Source of the DNA: an uncultured Eubacteriales bacterium
GTDB taxonomy: Bacteria > Bacillota > Clostridia > Lachnospirales > Lachnospiraceae
Direction: 5' to 3'
DNA: 46,568 nucleotides
NCBI GenBank assembly: GCA_900316755.1
Contig: ONED01000009.1
Span: 1 to 46,568, forward strand
In this document: one piece after another, positions 1 to 8,163 of the stretch
Layout: the number at the start of each line of letters is the position of its first letter
Numbering within the stretch: the first letter of the stretch is position 1
The notes under the pieces: model-generated
The model's input: the letters and a program-made list of their open reading frames with translations, nothing else
Database searches by the model: none
Told to the model about the DNA's origin: nothing
Translations under genes and position numbers: made by a program

Positions 1-211
1 AAAGGCTGTACAAGCAGAATGTAAGTAACGATTGTTTGAGGGTGGTATTATATATCATCCTCATAATTTTTTATAGGCACTCTGTTATTGAGCGCTTACA
101 TTTTTCTGCATAAAAAATCCTCCTATCTGTGCCTTAATCAAATTCCCTTAGGCTCAATAAGAGGATAATCTATAATATTCATTTTGTCATTGGACAAATA
201 GTCCAATGGAA
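1..211. other. Non-coding stretch at left window edge
   Basis: No convincing gene is seen here. A weak inverted repeat is visible: GCAGAATGTAAG near 15-26 against CTTACATTTTTCTGC near 96-110, enclosing an AT-rich loop. It could be a degenerate terminator or part of a regulatory region for a gene to the left. I cannot assign it, and it shows no visible relation to the hairpin family found at 22 kb and 35 kb. Confidence 0.3.
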
Positions 212-526
212 CTATGCCGCATTCTGAATACAGTTTGCATAAGCGAGTAATCGCTTTGTTGTTGGATTGTTCACCAATTTTATCATGCTGTGGGTAAGCG
301 ATTCTCCTTCCAACACTAACAAGTCCTCCATATGCACATTTAGCAACTTACTCATTGCACATAAGTGTTCCACTGAAGGAAGTGCTCTACCTTTAAACCA
401 ACGATATATGGACTGTGGACATGATAGATGTAGATATTCCTGAATGTACTTTACATCATACCCTGCTACTTTCAACATCACTTTTAATTTGATACCTGTT
501 TTCATTTGATCGATTGGTTGAAACAT
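212..526 (-). CDS. Small XRE-type helix-turn-helix protein
   Basis: A 104-residue protein whose residues about 10-70 look like a Cro/C1-type helix-turn-helix: a helix with KLKVMLKVAGYDVKYIQEYL, then a turn and the recognition-like segment PQSIYRWFKGRALPSVEHL, then LCAMSKLLNVHMEDLL. This 'WFKGRALPS..HL..MSKLL' pattern is typical of XRE regulators. A GGGAG element lies about 10 bases before the ATG. It is the last gene of the minus-strand island run downstream of the nuclease-type ATPase. It may regulate the island or the defence genes, but no operator can be tied to it. Confidence 0.7.
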   Translation of the reverse strand: MFQPIDQMKTGIKLKVMLKVAGYDVKYIQEYLHLSCPQSIYRWFKGRALPSVEHLCAMSKLLNVHMEDLLVLEGESLTHSMIKLVNNPTTKRLLAYANCIQNAA

Positions 527-566
527 TATTGTAGGTCTCCCTTCATCTAATAATTCACGTCAAATT

Positions 567-680
567 CTATTCTTCCGTAAAATACTCGCGCCGAACATTA
601 TCACTAATATACATTTTTACATTGTTAAACTCCGGTAATCGTTTGACATATCCCTCGTCGCATCGCAAACATTTAGACAT
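567..680 (-). pseudogene. Remnant of a small zinc-ribbon protein (37-codon ORF plus upstream frame)
   Basis: The ORF at these coordinates encodes 37 residues beginning MSKCLRCDEGYVKRLPEF. Just upstream, in a different frame on the same strand (about 680-755), the translation reads DELCPICSRCKTPLVENFMG. A single frame change would join the two into one protein with repeated CxxC pairs, the layout of a small zinc ribbon. There is only a weak ribosome site before the 37-codon ORF. I read this as a frameshifted small gene of the island, with modest certainty. The alternative is that only the short ORF is made. Confidence 0.35.
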
Positions 681-817
681 TCCGCCATTCCCATAAAATT
701 TTCAACTAATGGCGTTTTGCAACGTGAACAGATAGGACAAAGTTCGTCTACACAGTAGTTCCTACATGATTATTTTCTGCAACCTTAGGATTATTTGGTG
801 CTGACTCATGCTTCTCA

Positions 818-2986
818 TCATTTTATCATTTTTTCATAATGAGCGATATAACCCTCTTTTTCAAACACCTTTTTAAAAGCGTCTCTAAAACTATCATAGT
901 CAAATTCCTTAATGTCGAATATGTTCTGCCCCTTCGAATGAGATTCTCTATTCATATACCGATTAAATGCAGCAAAACGAACTTCCTGTAATTCTGGTCT
1001 TTGGAACACTTGAGCAAAATCTTGTTTTTCAACAAAATTAAAGAAATATTCCATTATATTCCGCATACAGTTTGCAATCAACGCTGGGGGTTGACTTCTA
1101 TCTTTGACAATGTGCCAATATGCTTGATAATCATTTTGGATTTCTTCATACTTCATTGGGACGAAGATGCTTCCCTCACTGTTTTTGCAAAGTCTAAATA
1201 ACTTTTGTTTTTCTTTTCGTTCATCATGCTTTATACATGTCAATTCATAAAAGAAATACAAGCTATGCGTCAAAACAAAAATCTGTTCATATCTTTCAGA
1301 ACGAAGAAATTCATTATGGATAAGTCTCCCTATATTAAAAACGTATATATGCGATAAACTAGATATAGGATCATCAATCACAATAATCTTGCCTGTCGAT
1401 GCGGCGTCAGCGCGTGTCTCGCCCTTACATAATTCTACGAAGTACAAAAAACTAATAACCATTTTCTCCCCTTCGCTTAGGGTTTTAAACACACTAACAT
1501 TACTGTTTTCTCTTTTTAGACGATAAAGCGATTCTTCCTCTGAATACTTTTCAATAGTAAAATCTGTAATTCCAATATCTATCAAACCCTGCTTAATATT
1601 GTCAACTGCTTCATCAATATTAACCGTTTTCTTTTGATTCTCCTTAATCAATTCTCGTTGTGCATTTATATCTTCCCCAATTTTCTTGAGGTTTCTTCTG
1701 AATTCCTCTGATAATTTATTATGCTTTTTGGTAGTAGCTTGATATAAATTAATAACTGAATCATACTCATATCTCATTAGATTCCAAAACTTGTTTTTTA
1801 TTTCATTTAATCCACTCTTCTTATTATCAATCTTTTGATTGTATTCCTGTATAGCCTTATTAGACAAGACAATGATATCATTAACCTTTTTTTCAATATC
1901 ACCTGTTGTCTCTAACACGACAATCGTACTCGGATTCTTGATTTTTTCATCTATACTCTTAATATTTTTTGATGTCGTATCGGAAAACTCCGTAATATAT
2001 GCTTCCAACTCGTTCACATATTGCTTGACGTACTTATCGTCTTTTAGCGTATGCAAGAGCGATATTACAATATGTGCTCTAGCATCATACTGCTTTTTCA
2101 AATCCCTCAATTGCTCTTTATCGCGCATATAACTTTCATCAAAATATTCCTCTAATTGCTTTAGTAATGCTTTTGTTATTGTTGGCTGTTGACAAAACGG
2201 ACAAGTTGCCGGTTCTTCATCCATACGAACATACTGCAAACCATTATTTACCCAATCTGAATTTTTCAGTTTATCTATTATTTCAGACACTGTACTGTCC
2301 TCTTTACCAACAATTGCTTTAGATAATAATGGGGATTTTTCCAATTCGCTAAGCATGAATGAAATCGACGATAGCATTTCCTCTTTTTTTGCATCGCCTT
2401 GCAATGTCATAGCCTCTCTTTTTAAATCATCAACTGTGTATACTGGTTTCTGTTCCGGTAAATCTACTGAAATAATATAATCAAAAAGAACTTGCTTATT
2501 TCCTTTCAATCTATCAAGACAATATTCTAAAACTCTATCTCCCCCTGTGTATTCTGTCTTGATTTTCCATATTTCTTTTTGATAGTCTTCCATTTCTTTT
2601 CTATAATTGGTGTGCGATATTTCCTCTTGTTCCAACTGCTTTCTTTGTTCTTCCAATAAAGTTCTCACAGTTTTTGCTGCATTTTCAATAATTGTTTTCG
2701 CTGCCTTGTTTTCTTTGGATAACGTAAAAATCCCTTGTATTTCTTCAGTTTCGTAAAAGTTATCCTTTATAAACTGTTGATTGTACACAAGTAATTTATC
2801 CGTATCCCGTAATCCTTCTACCGCACAATCACTATATAACGAGTTTTTGATATCGTACAAAAAACCAGAAACCGTACTTTTTCCTGTACCGTTTAGTCCA
2901 TAAATCAGATTTGCTTTTTTATCTGTTTCGAGAACTGTTTCTGCTTTATAACTTGCAACATTCTTCATTCGTATTTTATTAATCAT
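818..2986 (-). CDS. Zinc-hook ABC ATPase with C-terminal HEPN-like RNase signature (RloC/PrrC-like anticodon nuclease candidate)
   Basis: A 722-residue protein of the AAA_13 (PrrC/RloC) type. The N-terminus has a Walker A, GLNGTGKST, at residues 30-38. A long coiled coil follows, interrupted by a CPFC zinc-hook motif near residue 265. The C-terminal half has the ABC signature LSEGEK, a Walker B IIVIDDPISSL, and an H-loop LTHSLYFF. The last 80 residues carry RNIME (R642, E646) followed by RYMNRESH (R676, H683), matching the RNxxE plus Rx4-6H pattern of HEPN nucleases, which in PrrC and RloC cut tRNA anticodon loops. It lies about 100 bases downstream of the restriction enzyme gene, on the same strand. 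Ancestral relatives couple nuclease activity to damage or to restriction failure; that role here is inference. It could instead be an Old-like or SMC-like ATPase with another effector. Confidence 0.7.
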   Translation of the reverse strand: MINKIRMKNVASYKAETVLETDKKANLIYGLNGTGKSTVSGFLYDIKNSLYSDCAVEGLRDTDKLLVYNQQFIKDNFYETEEIQGIFTLSKENKAAKTIIENAAKTVRTLLEEQRKQLEQEEISHTNYRKEMEDYQKEIWKIKTEYTGGDRVLEYCLDRLKGNKQVLFDYIISVDLPEQKPVYTVDDLKREAMTLQGDAKKEEMLSSISFMLSELEKSPLLSKAIVGKEDSTVSEIIDKLKNSDWVNNGLQYVRMDEEPATCPFCQQPTITKALLKQLEEYFDESYMRDKEQLRDLKKQYDARAHIVISLLHTLKDDKYVKQYVNELEAYITEFSDTTSKNIKSIDEKIKNPSTIVVLETTGDIEKKVNDIIVLSNKAIQEYNQKIDNKKSGLNEIKNKFWNLMRYEYDSVINLYQATTKKHNKLSEEFRRNLKKIGEDINAQRELIKENQKKTVNIDEAVDNIKQGLIDIGITDFTIEKYSEEESLYRLKRENSNVSVFKTLSEGEKMVISFLYFVELCKGETRADAASTGKIIVIDDPISSLSHIYVFNIGRLIHNEFLRSERYEQIFVLTHSLYFFYELTCIKHDERKEKQKLFRLCKNSEGSIFVPMKYEEIQNDYQAYWHIVKDRSQPPALIANCMRNIMEYFFNFVEKQDFAQVFQRPELQEVRFAAFNRYMNRESHSKGQNIFDIKEFDYDSFRDAFKKVFEKEGYIAHYEKMIK

Positions 2987-3091
2987 ACACTACCCCTATT
3001 TAGACATGGTTCATTTTGTGTTTTCCTATATATCATAACCACATCCTGTCTAATGGTTAGAATGTGGTTAGGTTTGACAAATAGTCTTTTA

Positions 3092-4048
3092 TTAATTGGC
3101 CCATATATCATATTGAATTTGCGCATCAGCAACTTTCTGCAACGATGTTTCTAAAGCGTTCATCGCCTTTTCCAATCCTTCTTCTGCTCTTTCCTTCTGT
3201 TTATCCGTTCTTGCTTCAATCATATCTTGTTGATACCTCAGAACTCTCGCTTCGATTTTTTGTTTTTGGATGAGAGCCATTTCCAACTTCGTTCTCGCCT
3301 TTTCTCTTTTCTTATCTGTTACAAGATCATACTTATCTTTTATATCATTCCATCTTGGAACATTCAATTCTTCCCCACACCAAGCCCTATAATTTCTTTG
3401 AAATACTGCCAACCATGTTGAAGCCACCGAACTACGCAACTTAGGTTCTTTAAATGTCGTTTCCTCAATAGCCGAAATAAAATCTTCGAGGCATTCGAAA
3501 ATAGCATAATCTGTAACTCTTTCACTATACCACACGCCTGGTCTTATTTTATGTATTACTCCCTCTTTTACTTGAAGGTTAATAGGATAATTTTCCATTC
3601 TTCTTGTAATTTGCCATACTTTTTTCAACCAAACATCTTTTATAGTTACAATACCATCATCACTCATGTCATATCCAAATATCAAATAGTCTACATCTAG
3701 CATATATGGCTTCTCCAATATTTCTGAAGCATACATTCTAAAATCTGCAATATCAAATCCCGGAGAGCCATTTCTATTAAATGCTTTTACCTCTAACAAA
3801 TCTTTTGTCTTATCATTTGGCTTCAAAAAGAAATCTGGTGGCATCTGTGTATTTTCACTCGGTGCATATTCAATACCTCTCGCATCTAGCCAACCTTGTA
3901 GCCACTCTTGCATGATATTTCCTACGACATCTTTTTGTTTTACAATGATATTTACATCACCCAAATAAAACCTTATCTGTCCTTCTAATTCAAGAATATG
4001 TTCATCATTTACCAATTTATTATAGATTTCTTGCGCTGATAATCTCAT
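3092..4048 (-). CDS. Type II restriction endonuclease, NgoBV-like
   Basis: A 318-residue protein starting 12 bases after the methyltransferase stop, which makes a classic restriction-modification pair. A PD-(D/E)xK nuclease core is visible: PD at 71-72 and EVK at 86-88, within PPDFFLKPNDK and LLEVKAF. The N-terminus (LSAQEIYNKL, then VVGNIMQEWLQGWL) resembles my recollection of the NgoBV family, whose type member cuts GGNNCC. The C-terminal third is strongly helical and lysine/glutamate-rich. The family assignment is from memory of the pattern, not a search. The nuclease-methylase pairing itself is well supported. Confidence 0.75.
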   Translation of the reverse strand: MRLSAQEIYNKLVNDEHILELEGQIRFYLGDVNIIVKQKDVVGNIMQEWLQGWLDARGIEYAPSENTQMPPDFFLKPNDKTKDLLEVKAFNRNGSPGFDIADFRMYASEILEKPYMLDVDYLIFGYDMSDDGIVTIKDVWLKKVWQITRRMENYPINLQVKEGVIHKIRPGVWYSERVTDYAIFECLEDFISAIEETTFKEPKLRSSVASTWLAVFQRNYRAWCGEELNVPRWNDIKDKYDLVTDKKREKARTKLEMALIQKQKIEARVLRYQQDMIEARTDKQKERAEEGLEKAMNALETSLQKVADAQIQYDIWAN

Positions 4049-4060
4049 TTACTCTTCCTC

Positions 4061-5353
4061 CTATACATTACTCAAATAACTTCTACCCATCCTCAAAGAA
4101 ATATCTTTAATTACAGGTACGCAAACAGTATTTCCTAACAAATCAAACGCATCAGTTTCACTCAGCATATCTAGGCTATAATCATCTGGATATCCACATA
4201 ATCTTTGGCACTCTCTAATTGTGAGTCTTCGAATTCCGTTCCCATCAACAACTCCTAGTTTAGCAACATCCATCGCTACCAATGTTGGGGCAATTTCTTG
4301 TGGATTCAGAATCTTAGAAAATTCAAATGATAATTTCCCAGCAACAATATTATAGCCCTTCTCTTTTGTTACATCAGGAATTCTTTTCACAATTCCATCT
4401 TCTCCTTTAACTTGTTCCTTTGGATATTCATATACCAAATATCCCATTTCTGTTAAATGTTCTAACATATTATGCAACTCGGAATCGTCAAAAAAAGTTC
4501 TAATCTGTGCCTCTGTTAATGGCATCCCATCCATCCATTTAATTCCTATCACTTCTGCCCAATGTTTTTTTCTTCTTTCTCGCAGAAGAGCATTCATTAA
4601 ATCGCGTTCCTTTTGAGATGTTTGCCCTTTTAAATCAATGTCCCATGAATGGATATTATTTGCCCCACCTCGCTTATCTTTTATTGATTTTCCTATCACT
4701 TCTTGAGTAGTGTAATTGGCAAATAATTTTCTTGTAAATTCTGTATTTACTGTTGGTAATCCTTGTTGTAATATATCCCCTAAAACTGCTTCCCTTTGTT
4801 CAAATCCCTCAAGACCGATTTCTTCATCCAATGAGCCAACTATGTAAACTCTTTTTCTACTTTGTGGCAAACCAAAATCTCTCGAATCTAATAATTTGTA
4901 ACTAACATGATACCCCAACTGTTCCAAGTGAGTAATCATGGTATTTAACGTGTTCCCGTTATCATGATTTATAAGTCCTTCGACATTTTCAAGTAGAAAA
5001 CCTTTAGCCGGTCTATGTGCATTTATCTTATCTTGAAGTATTCTTTCTATCTCAAAAAAAAGAGTCCCTCTCGTATCTGCAAAACCATTTCTATTTCCTG
5101 CTGAGCTAAATGGTTGGCATGGAAAACCTGCCAACAAAAAATCAAAGTCCGGAATGTCTTGATTTGTATCAACAAGTGTAATATCCCCATAAATCTCTTC
5201 TTCTCCATAAAAGCCATTATATGCTTGAATAGCATACGGCTTTATCTCTGATGAAAAAACACACTCCGTTTCCAATCCCAGTTCATTCATTGCTTGCTGA
5301 AAACCGAGTCTAATTCCGCCTAAACCAGCGAACAAATCAATAATGCGTGGCAT
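4061..5353 (-). CDS. DNA (cytosine-5) methyltransferase
   Basis: A 430-residue C5 methyltransferase with the ordered motifs of the family: motif I DLFAGLGGIRLGFQ at 6-19 (SAM binding), motif IV GFPCQPFSS with the catalytic Cys79, motif VI LLENVEGL, motif VIII QSRKRVYIVG, and a C-terminal motif IX/X region with TIRECQRLCGYPDDY and LLGNTVCVPVI. The spacer between motifs VIII and IX, which holds the target recognition domain, is about 170 residues. It methylates the site cut by the enzyme encoded just downstream, protecting the host. It has its own promoter at 5388-5416 and a good ribosome site, AAAGGAGG. Confidence 0.93.
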   Translation of the reverse strand: MPRIIDLFAGLGGIRLGFQQAMNELGLETECVFSSEIKPYAIQAYNGFYGEEEIYGDITLVDTNQDIPDFDFLLAGFPCQPFSSAGNRNGFADTRGTLFFEIERILQDKINAHRPAKGFLLENVEGLINHDNGNTLNTMITHLEQLGYHVSYKLLDSRDFGLPQSRKRVYIVGSLDEEIGLEGFEQREAVLGDILQQGLPTVNTEFTRKLFANYTTQEVIGKSIKDKRGGANNIHSWDIDLKGQTSQKERDLMNALLRERRKKHWAEVIGIKWMDGMPLTEAQIRTFFDDSELHNMLEHLTEMGYLVYEYPKEQVKGEDGIVKRIPDVTKEKGYNIVAGKLSFEFSKILNPQEIAPTLVAMDVAKLGVVDGNGIRRLTIRECQRLCGYPDDYSLDMLSETDAFDLLGNTVCVPVIKDISLRMGRSYLSNV

Positions 5354-5387
5354 CAGTAATCCTCCTTTATGCTTTGGTTCCGTTCTA

Positions 5388-5416
5388 ATTATACTACATT
5401 AGGCATCTAAAGTCCA
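5388..5416 (-). promoter_or_regulatory. Promoter of the restriction-modification genes
   Basis: Read on the minus strand: TGGACT, a 17-base spacer, then a perfect TATAAT. It sits about 35 bases upstream of the methyltransferase start and would give methylase-first expression of the pair. Confidence 0.65.
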
Positions 5417-5491
5417 TCAGTTTTTCAGGAACCAATCAATACTTTTATTATTGTATTCACGGATTCCGCGATATGCCTTCTTTTATTTAAG

Positions 5492-6574
5492 TTATCTTCT
5501 TATTATCCTCCATTCATCTATAACTCTCTCAGTTGCCTTTGTCAGGGATTCCATAAACCTCTCCAACATATTCCTTCCATCTATCACAATCTTCTCCATA
5601 AAATCATATGCCTTCCTCAAACTTTCCCTTAGCTTCGCATTCTCTTCCTTCAATTGCTGATTCTCAACTATGGCATCAATACATCGCGTCCTGAGCGAAG
5701 CTTCACTATCATATTTTATCAGTTCATATACTTGTTGTGCCTGTTCTGCTCTATCTTCTGCTTCTCTCGCTTGTTCATTCAATACTTCCACTGCCTTTTT
5801 CGCACTCGCCGCCTCTTCTTTTAACGCCACCACTTCTCTTTCGGTATTCACATATTCATCTTTTAACCGCTCATACTTCTCAGTCTCCTTCGCCACCTTA
5901 TACTCCGCTACAGACAAATCATGATTGCGTCCTTTCGCTTTCTCTTTTATTGTGTCCTGAAACCAAATATCAACCATGCGATTTGCATACACCCGCAATT
6001 CACCCTGCAATAGTTCCGACAATGTCTCTGGAGTAAATACCCAGCGTTTAGAAACCTGTTTAGAAAGCCCTCTTGTATAACCGTATGCTACCGGTACTCC
6101 TACAACGTGCATATGAGGACTATCTTCATCCAAATGGACTACTGCATTTGCAACAATGAAATTAGGAAACAATCTTTTCAATTCATCCAACAAACATCCG
6201 TAAATGCGCTTCATATAGATTTTGTTGAATTCATTCTCTTTCCAATACTCCCTATCTCCAAGCTGAATAATAATCTCTACCGCCATATCCTGCTCTTTAT
6301 TTGCTACGTGTTCAAAATAATCTGGAATCTTCCTGTCTTCCCTTTTCTGACGTTCATTATAATCTTTTAAAGCAGCATCGAATTCCTGATGGTAGATTGA
6401 CTTTACATCACGCACAAGATTTTTCGTTCCTTGTAGAATCACAATATTATTTGCACTATAATCGCTAGACTTATATTTTCTTAAATTGTGTTTCGCCACG
6501 CCTTCCAATTTTGTCTTGGAAGTAATGCCACTTTTCTTATTACTTATGTGTGCTGAAAATGACATGCCCGCCAT
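5492..6574 (-). CDS. mobV: MobV/Pre-family relaxase
   Basis: A 360-residue mobilization protein. The catalytic metal-binding HUH signature HLDEDSPHMH sits at 147-156. The N-terminus MSFSAHISNKKSG and the KHNLRKY segment match the MobV (Pre/Mob) layout, and residues about 215-345 are coiled coil, as is usual for the C-terminal region. MobV proteins nick an origin of transfer immediately upstream of their own gene, and the upstream 150 bases hold nested inverted repeats. No type IV secretion genes are visible, so the island would need a helper conjugative system. Start at MAGMSF is supported by GGAAAGGAGG; the internal Met4 is also possible. Confidence 0.92.
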   Translation of the reverse strand: MAGMSFSAHISNKKSGITSKTKLEGVAKHNLRKYKSSDYSANNIVILQGTKNLVRDVKSIYHQEFDAALKDYNERQKREDRKIPDYFEHVANKEQDMAVEIIIQLGDREYWKENEFNKIYMKRIYGCLLDELKRLFPNFIVANAVVHLDEDSPHMHVVGVPVAYGYTRGLSKQVSKRWVFTPETLSELLQGELRVYANRMVDIWFQDTIKEKAKGRNHDLSVAEYKVAKETEKYERLKDEYVNTEREVVALKEEAASAKKAVEVLNEQAREAEDRAEQAQQVYELIKYDSEASLRTRCIDAIVENQQLKEENAKLRESLRKAYDFMEKIVIDGRNMLERFMESLTKATERVIDEWRIIRR

Positions 6575-6593
6575 CTGAATCCTCCTTTCCTAA

Positions 6594-6700
6594 TGCTATC
6601 ATTTTGCTATCATATTTTCATAGCAACGTGCTGTTATCATCTTTGCTCCGCCACAGATGATAACCCCCTAGCAGTATTGGCAAGCCAATACATGCGGGGG
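6594..6700. other. Putative origin of transfer (oriT) with three inverted repeats
   Basis: The gap between integrase and relaxase holds three stacked symmetrical structures. One: CCCCC (6664-6668) and GGGGG (6696-6700) flank an 18-base perfect palindrome, GTATTGGCAAGCCAATAC (6674-6691). Two: GTTATCATCT (6633-6642) pairs with AGATGATAAC (6655-6664). Three: repeated TGCTATCAT units near 6594-6611 face ATAGCA at 6621-6626. Position directly upstream of a MobV relaxase plus these repeats fits an oriT. The nick site is not identified. The C5/G5 hairpin could alternatively act as a terminator. Confidence 0.6.
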
Positions 6701-6726
6701 CTCTCCGAGGGTGTATAATATATTTA

Positions 6727-7791
6727 CTATATTGCCTTATTGCTTCGCCACATATCTAACATCTCTGCCACTTGCTTCTGCTGATTTGGATATAGATGTC
6801 CATACGTATTCATGGTTATTTTTATATCCTTGTGTCCTAGTCGTTCTTTTATAATCAGAGGCTCTACGCCCTGATTGATAAGGTAAGAAACATGCGAGTG
6901 CCGGATATCGTGAACACGAATCTTTGGCACACCTGCTTTTTCTATCATTCGCTTCATCTTGTGTTGTACAGCTTCCGCACCTATCGGAAATAATCTCTCA
7001 TCATCTGGAAATGCATACTTACAATCACAATATTCCTTAATTTCATTTTTCAAGAAATTCGGAATATCAATGGTACGAATCGACTGTTCCGTTTTCGGAG
7101 TTGTAATCACATCTTCTCCGTTAGCGCGATAATACGTTTTATTTATTCTGATTTTGTTATTTACAAAATCAACATCTCCTTTTGTCAGAGCAAGCAGTTC
7201 GCCTTCTCGCATCCCAGTCCAAAACAGAATTTCAAACAAAAGATAATACTTGTCCTCCTTATCAAAAGTTTCGATAAACTGTTCGTAGTCCTCAATCGTC
7301 CAAAATGTCATACTTCTAGAATCCGACTTGCCCATTCGCTTGACTTTCTTACATGGATTGTTCTGCAAATCATAAATGCGTGTTGCATGTGTGAACAAGC
7401 AGGTCAATTGATTCTGCAACATTCTCAGATAACTGTCCGAATATCCTTTTGTACACATTTCATTTTGCCATTTTGTTATCTGCGCCGGAGTAATATCATT
7501 TATCTTTGAATCCCCAAAATAAGGAATAATATGTCGATTCATCATATCTCGCTTGTTTTCGCACGTTCTTTCTTTTAATTCATTTTTCTTATCTTCAAAA
7601 TATACATCCACAAAATCTTTTAGAAGCATATTCATGCTACCCTCAACTTTAAGCGACTTTTCGTATTCGCACTTCTTCGCCTCGCGCGCAGTCTTAAATC
7701 CACGTTTTTTGCATCTCTTTTTCTTTCCGTATGCATCAACCTCATACCACTGTGCCATCCACATTCCTGTGATTTTATCTTTGCTTGCCAT
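6727..7791 (-). CDS. int: Tyrosine site-specific integrase, Tn916-like
   Basis: A 354-residue phage/Tn916-type integrase. Residues 1-50 form an arm-type DNA-binding domain (KITGMWMAQWYEVDAYGKKK, GFKTAREAKK). Residues about 55-145 are the SAM-like core-binding domain. The catalytic domain has R195 in TGMREGELL, K233 in TPKTEQS, H294 and R297 in VHDIRHSH, H320 in RLGHKDI, and the nucleophile Y330 in MNTYGHLYP, so all catalytic residues are present. It is downstream of the excisionase-like gene on the same strand, spaced 13 bases. Its product would integrate and excise this island near tuf. Confidence 0.95.
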   Translation of the reverse strand: MASKDKITGMWMAQWYEVDAYGKKKRCKKRGFKTAREAKKCEYEKSLKVEGSMNMLLKDFVDVYFEDKKNELKERTCENKRDMMNRHIIPYFGDSKINDITPAQITKWQNEMCTKGYSDSYLRMLQNQLTCLFTHATRIYDLQNNPCKKVKRMGKSDSRSMTFWTIEDYEQFIETFDKEDKYYLLFEILFWTGMREGELLALTKGDVDFVNNKIRINKTYYRANGEDVITTPKTEQSIRTIDIPNFLKNEIKEYCDCKYAFPDDERLFPIGAEAVQHKMKRMIEKAGVPKIRVHDIRHSHVSYLINQGVEPLIIKERLGHKDIKITMNTYGHLYPNQQKQVAEMLDMWRSNKAI

Positions 7792-7804
7792 TTTCTACTC
7801 CTTC

Positions 7805-8002
7805 CTAGTCCTTGCTCATATCAGCAAAACCGTAATACTTTGTTTCAAAAAATGCTCTTGGTACTTTGCCCGATTCAACCTCATAGCCCATACTTTGTAA
7901 TTCTTCATTCAATCTACGAATGACTTGATAGGCATGATTTGGCGAGCATTCTAAAATCTCCATCACATCATCTCTACCCAGCAAATATTTTGTACGTTTC
8001 AT
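7805..8002 (-). CDS. Excisionase-like small HTH protein
   Basis: A 65-residue protein with an AlpA/Xis-style winged helix: LLGRDDVMEILECSPNHAYQVIRRLNEEL, then a basic/aromatic wing. Genes of this size and look directly upstream of Tn916-type integrases usually encode excisionases or recombination directionality factors. It is preceded by AAAGGAGG. It is transcribed from a consensus promoter whose spacer is filled by an operator palindrome, so it is probably silenced by the divergent XRE repressor. Function is inferred from context. Confidence 0.72.
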   Translation of the reverse strand: MKRTKYLLGRDDVMEILECSPNHAYQVIRRLNEELQSMGYEVESGKVPRAFFETKYYGFADMSKD

Positions 8003-8024
8003 GTGTTTCGCCTCCTTTTAACAT

Positions 8025-8126
8025 GTACGATATTCGTATATTCTTTATCTGTATTATAATGTACGATTTTCGTACTGTCAATTGTTTTTCGTACTCCGCA
8101 AAACTTTTTCTGTACTTTTTTCGTAC
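8025..8126. promoter_or_regulatory. Divergent promoter region with repeated GTACGA-TCGTAC operators
   Basis: Three near-identical 15-bp palindromes are visible: GTACGATATTCGTAT (8025-8039), GTACGATTTTCGTAC (8061-8075) and GTACTTTTTTCGTAC (8112-8126), plus a half site TTTTTCGTAC at 8085-8094. The minus-strand promoter is TTGACA (8076-8081), a 17-bp spacer and TATAAT (8053-8058). The middle palindrome fills that spacer almost exactly. On the plus strand TATACT (8134-8139) lies 17 bp after TGTACT (8111-8116), overlapped by the third palindrome. This is the layout of a phage-like repressor controlling itself and int/xis. Confidence 0.8.
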
Positions 8127-8163
8127 ATTATGTTATACTCCTCATATGAAAGGAGTTGTAACT

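Noticed and set aside
1..60. ATTGTTTGAG at position 31 as a possible third copy of the hairpin-family loop
   Set aside because: Only about ten bases match the loop (complement of CTCAAACAAT), with no matching stem or flanks.
5670..6036. Plus-strand ORFs across the MobV coiled coil
   Set aside because: Shadows of the relaxase gene; low-complexity serine/leucine composition produced by the opposite strand of a coiled coil.
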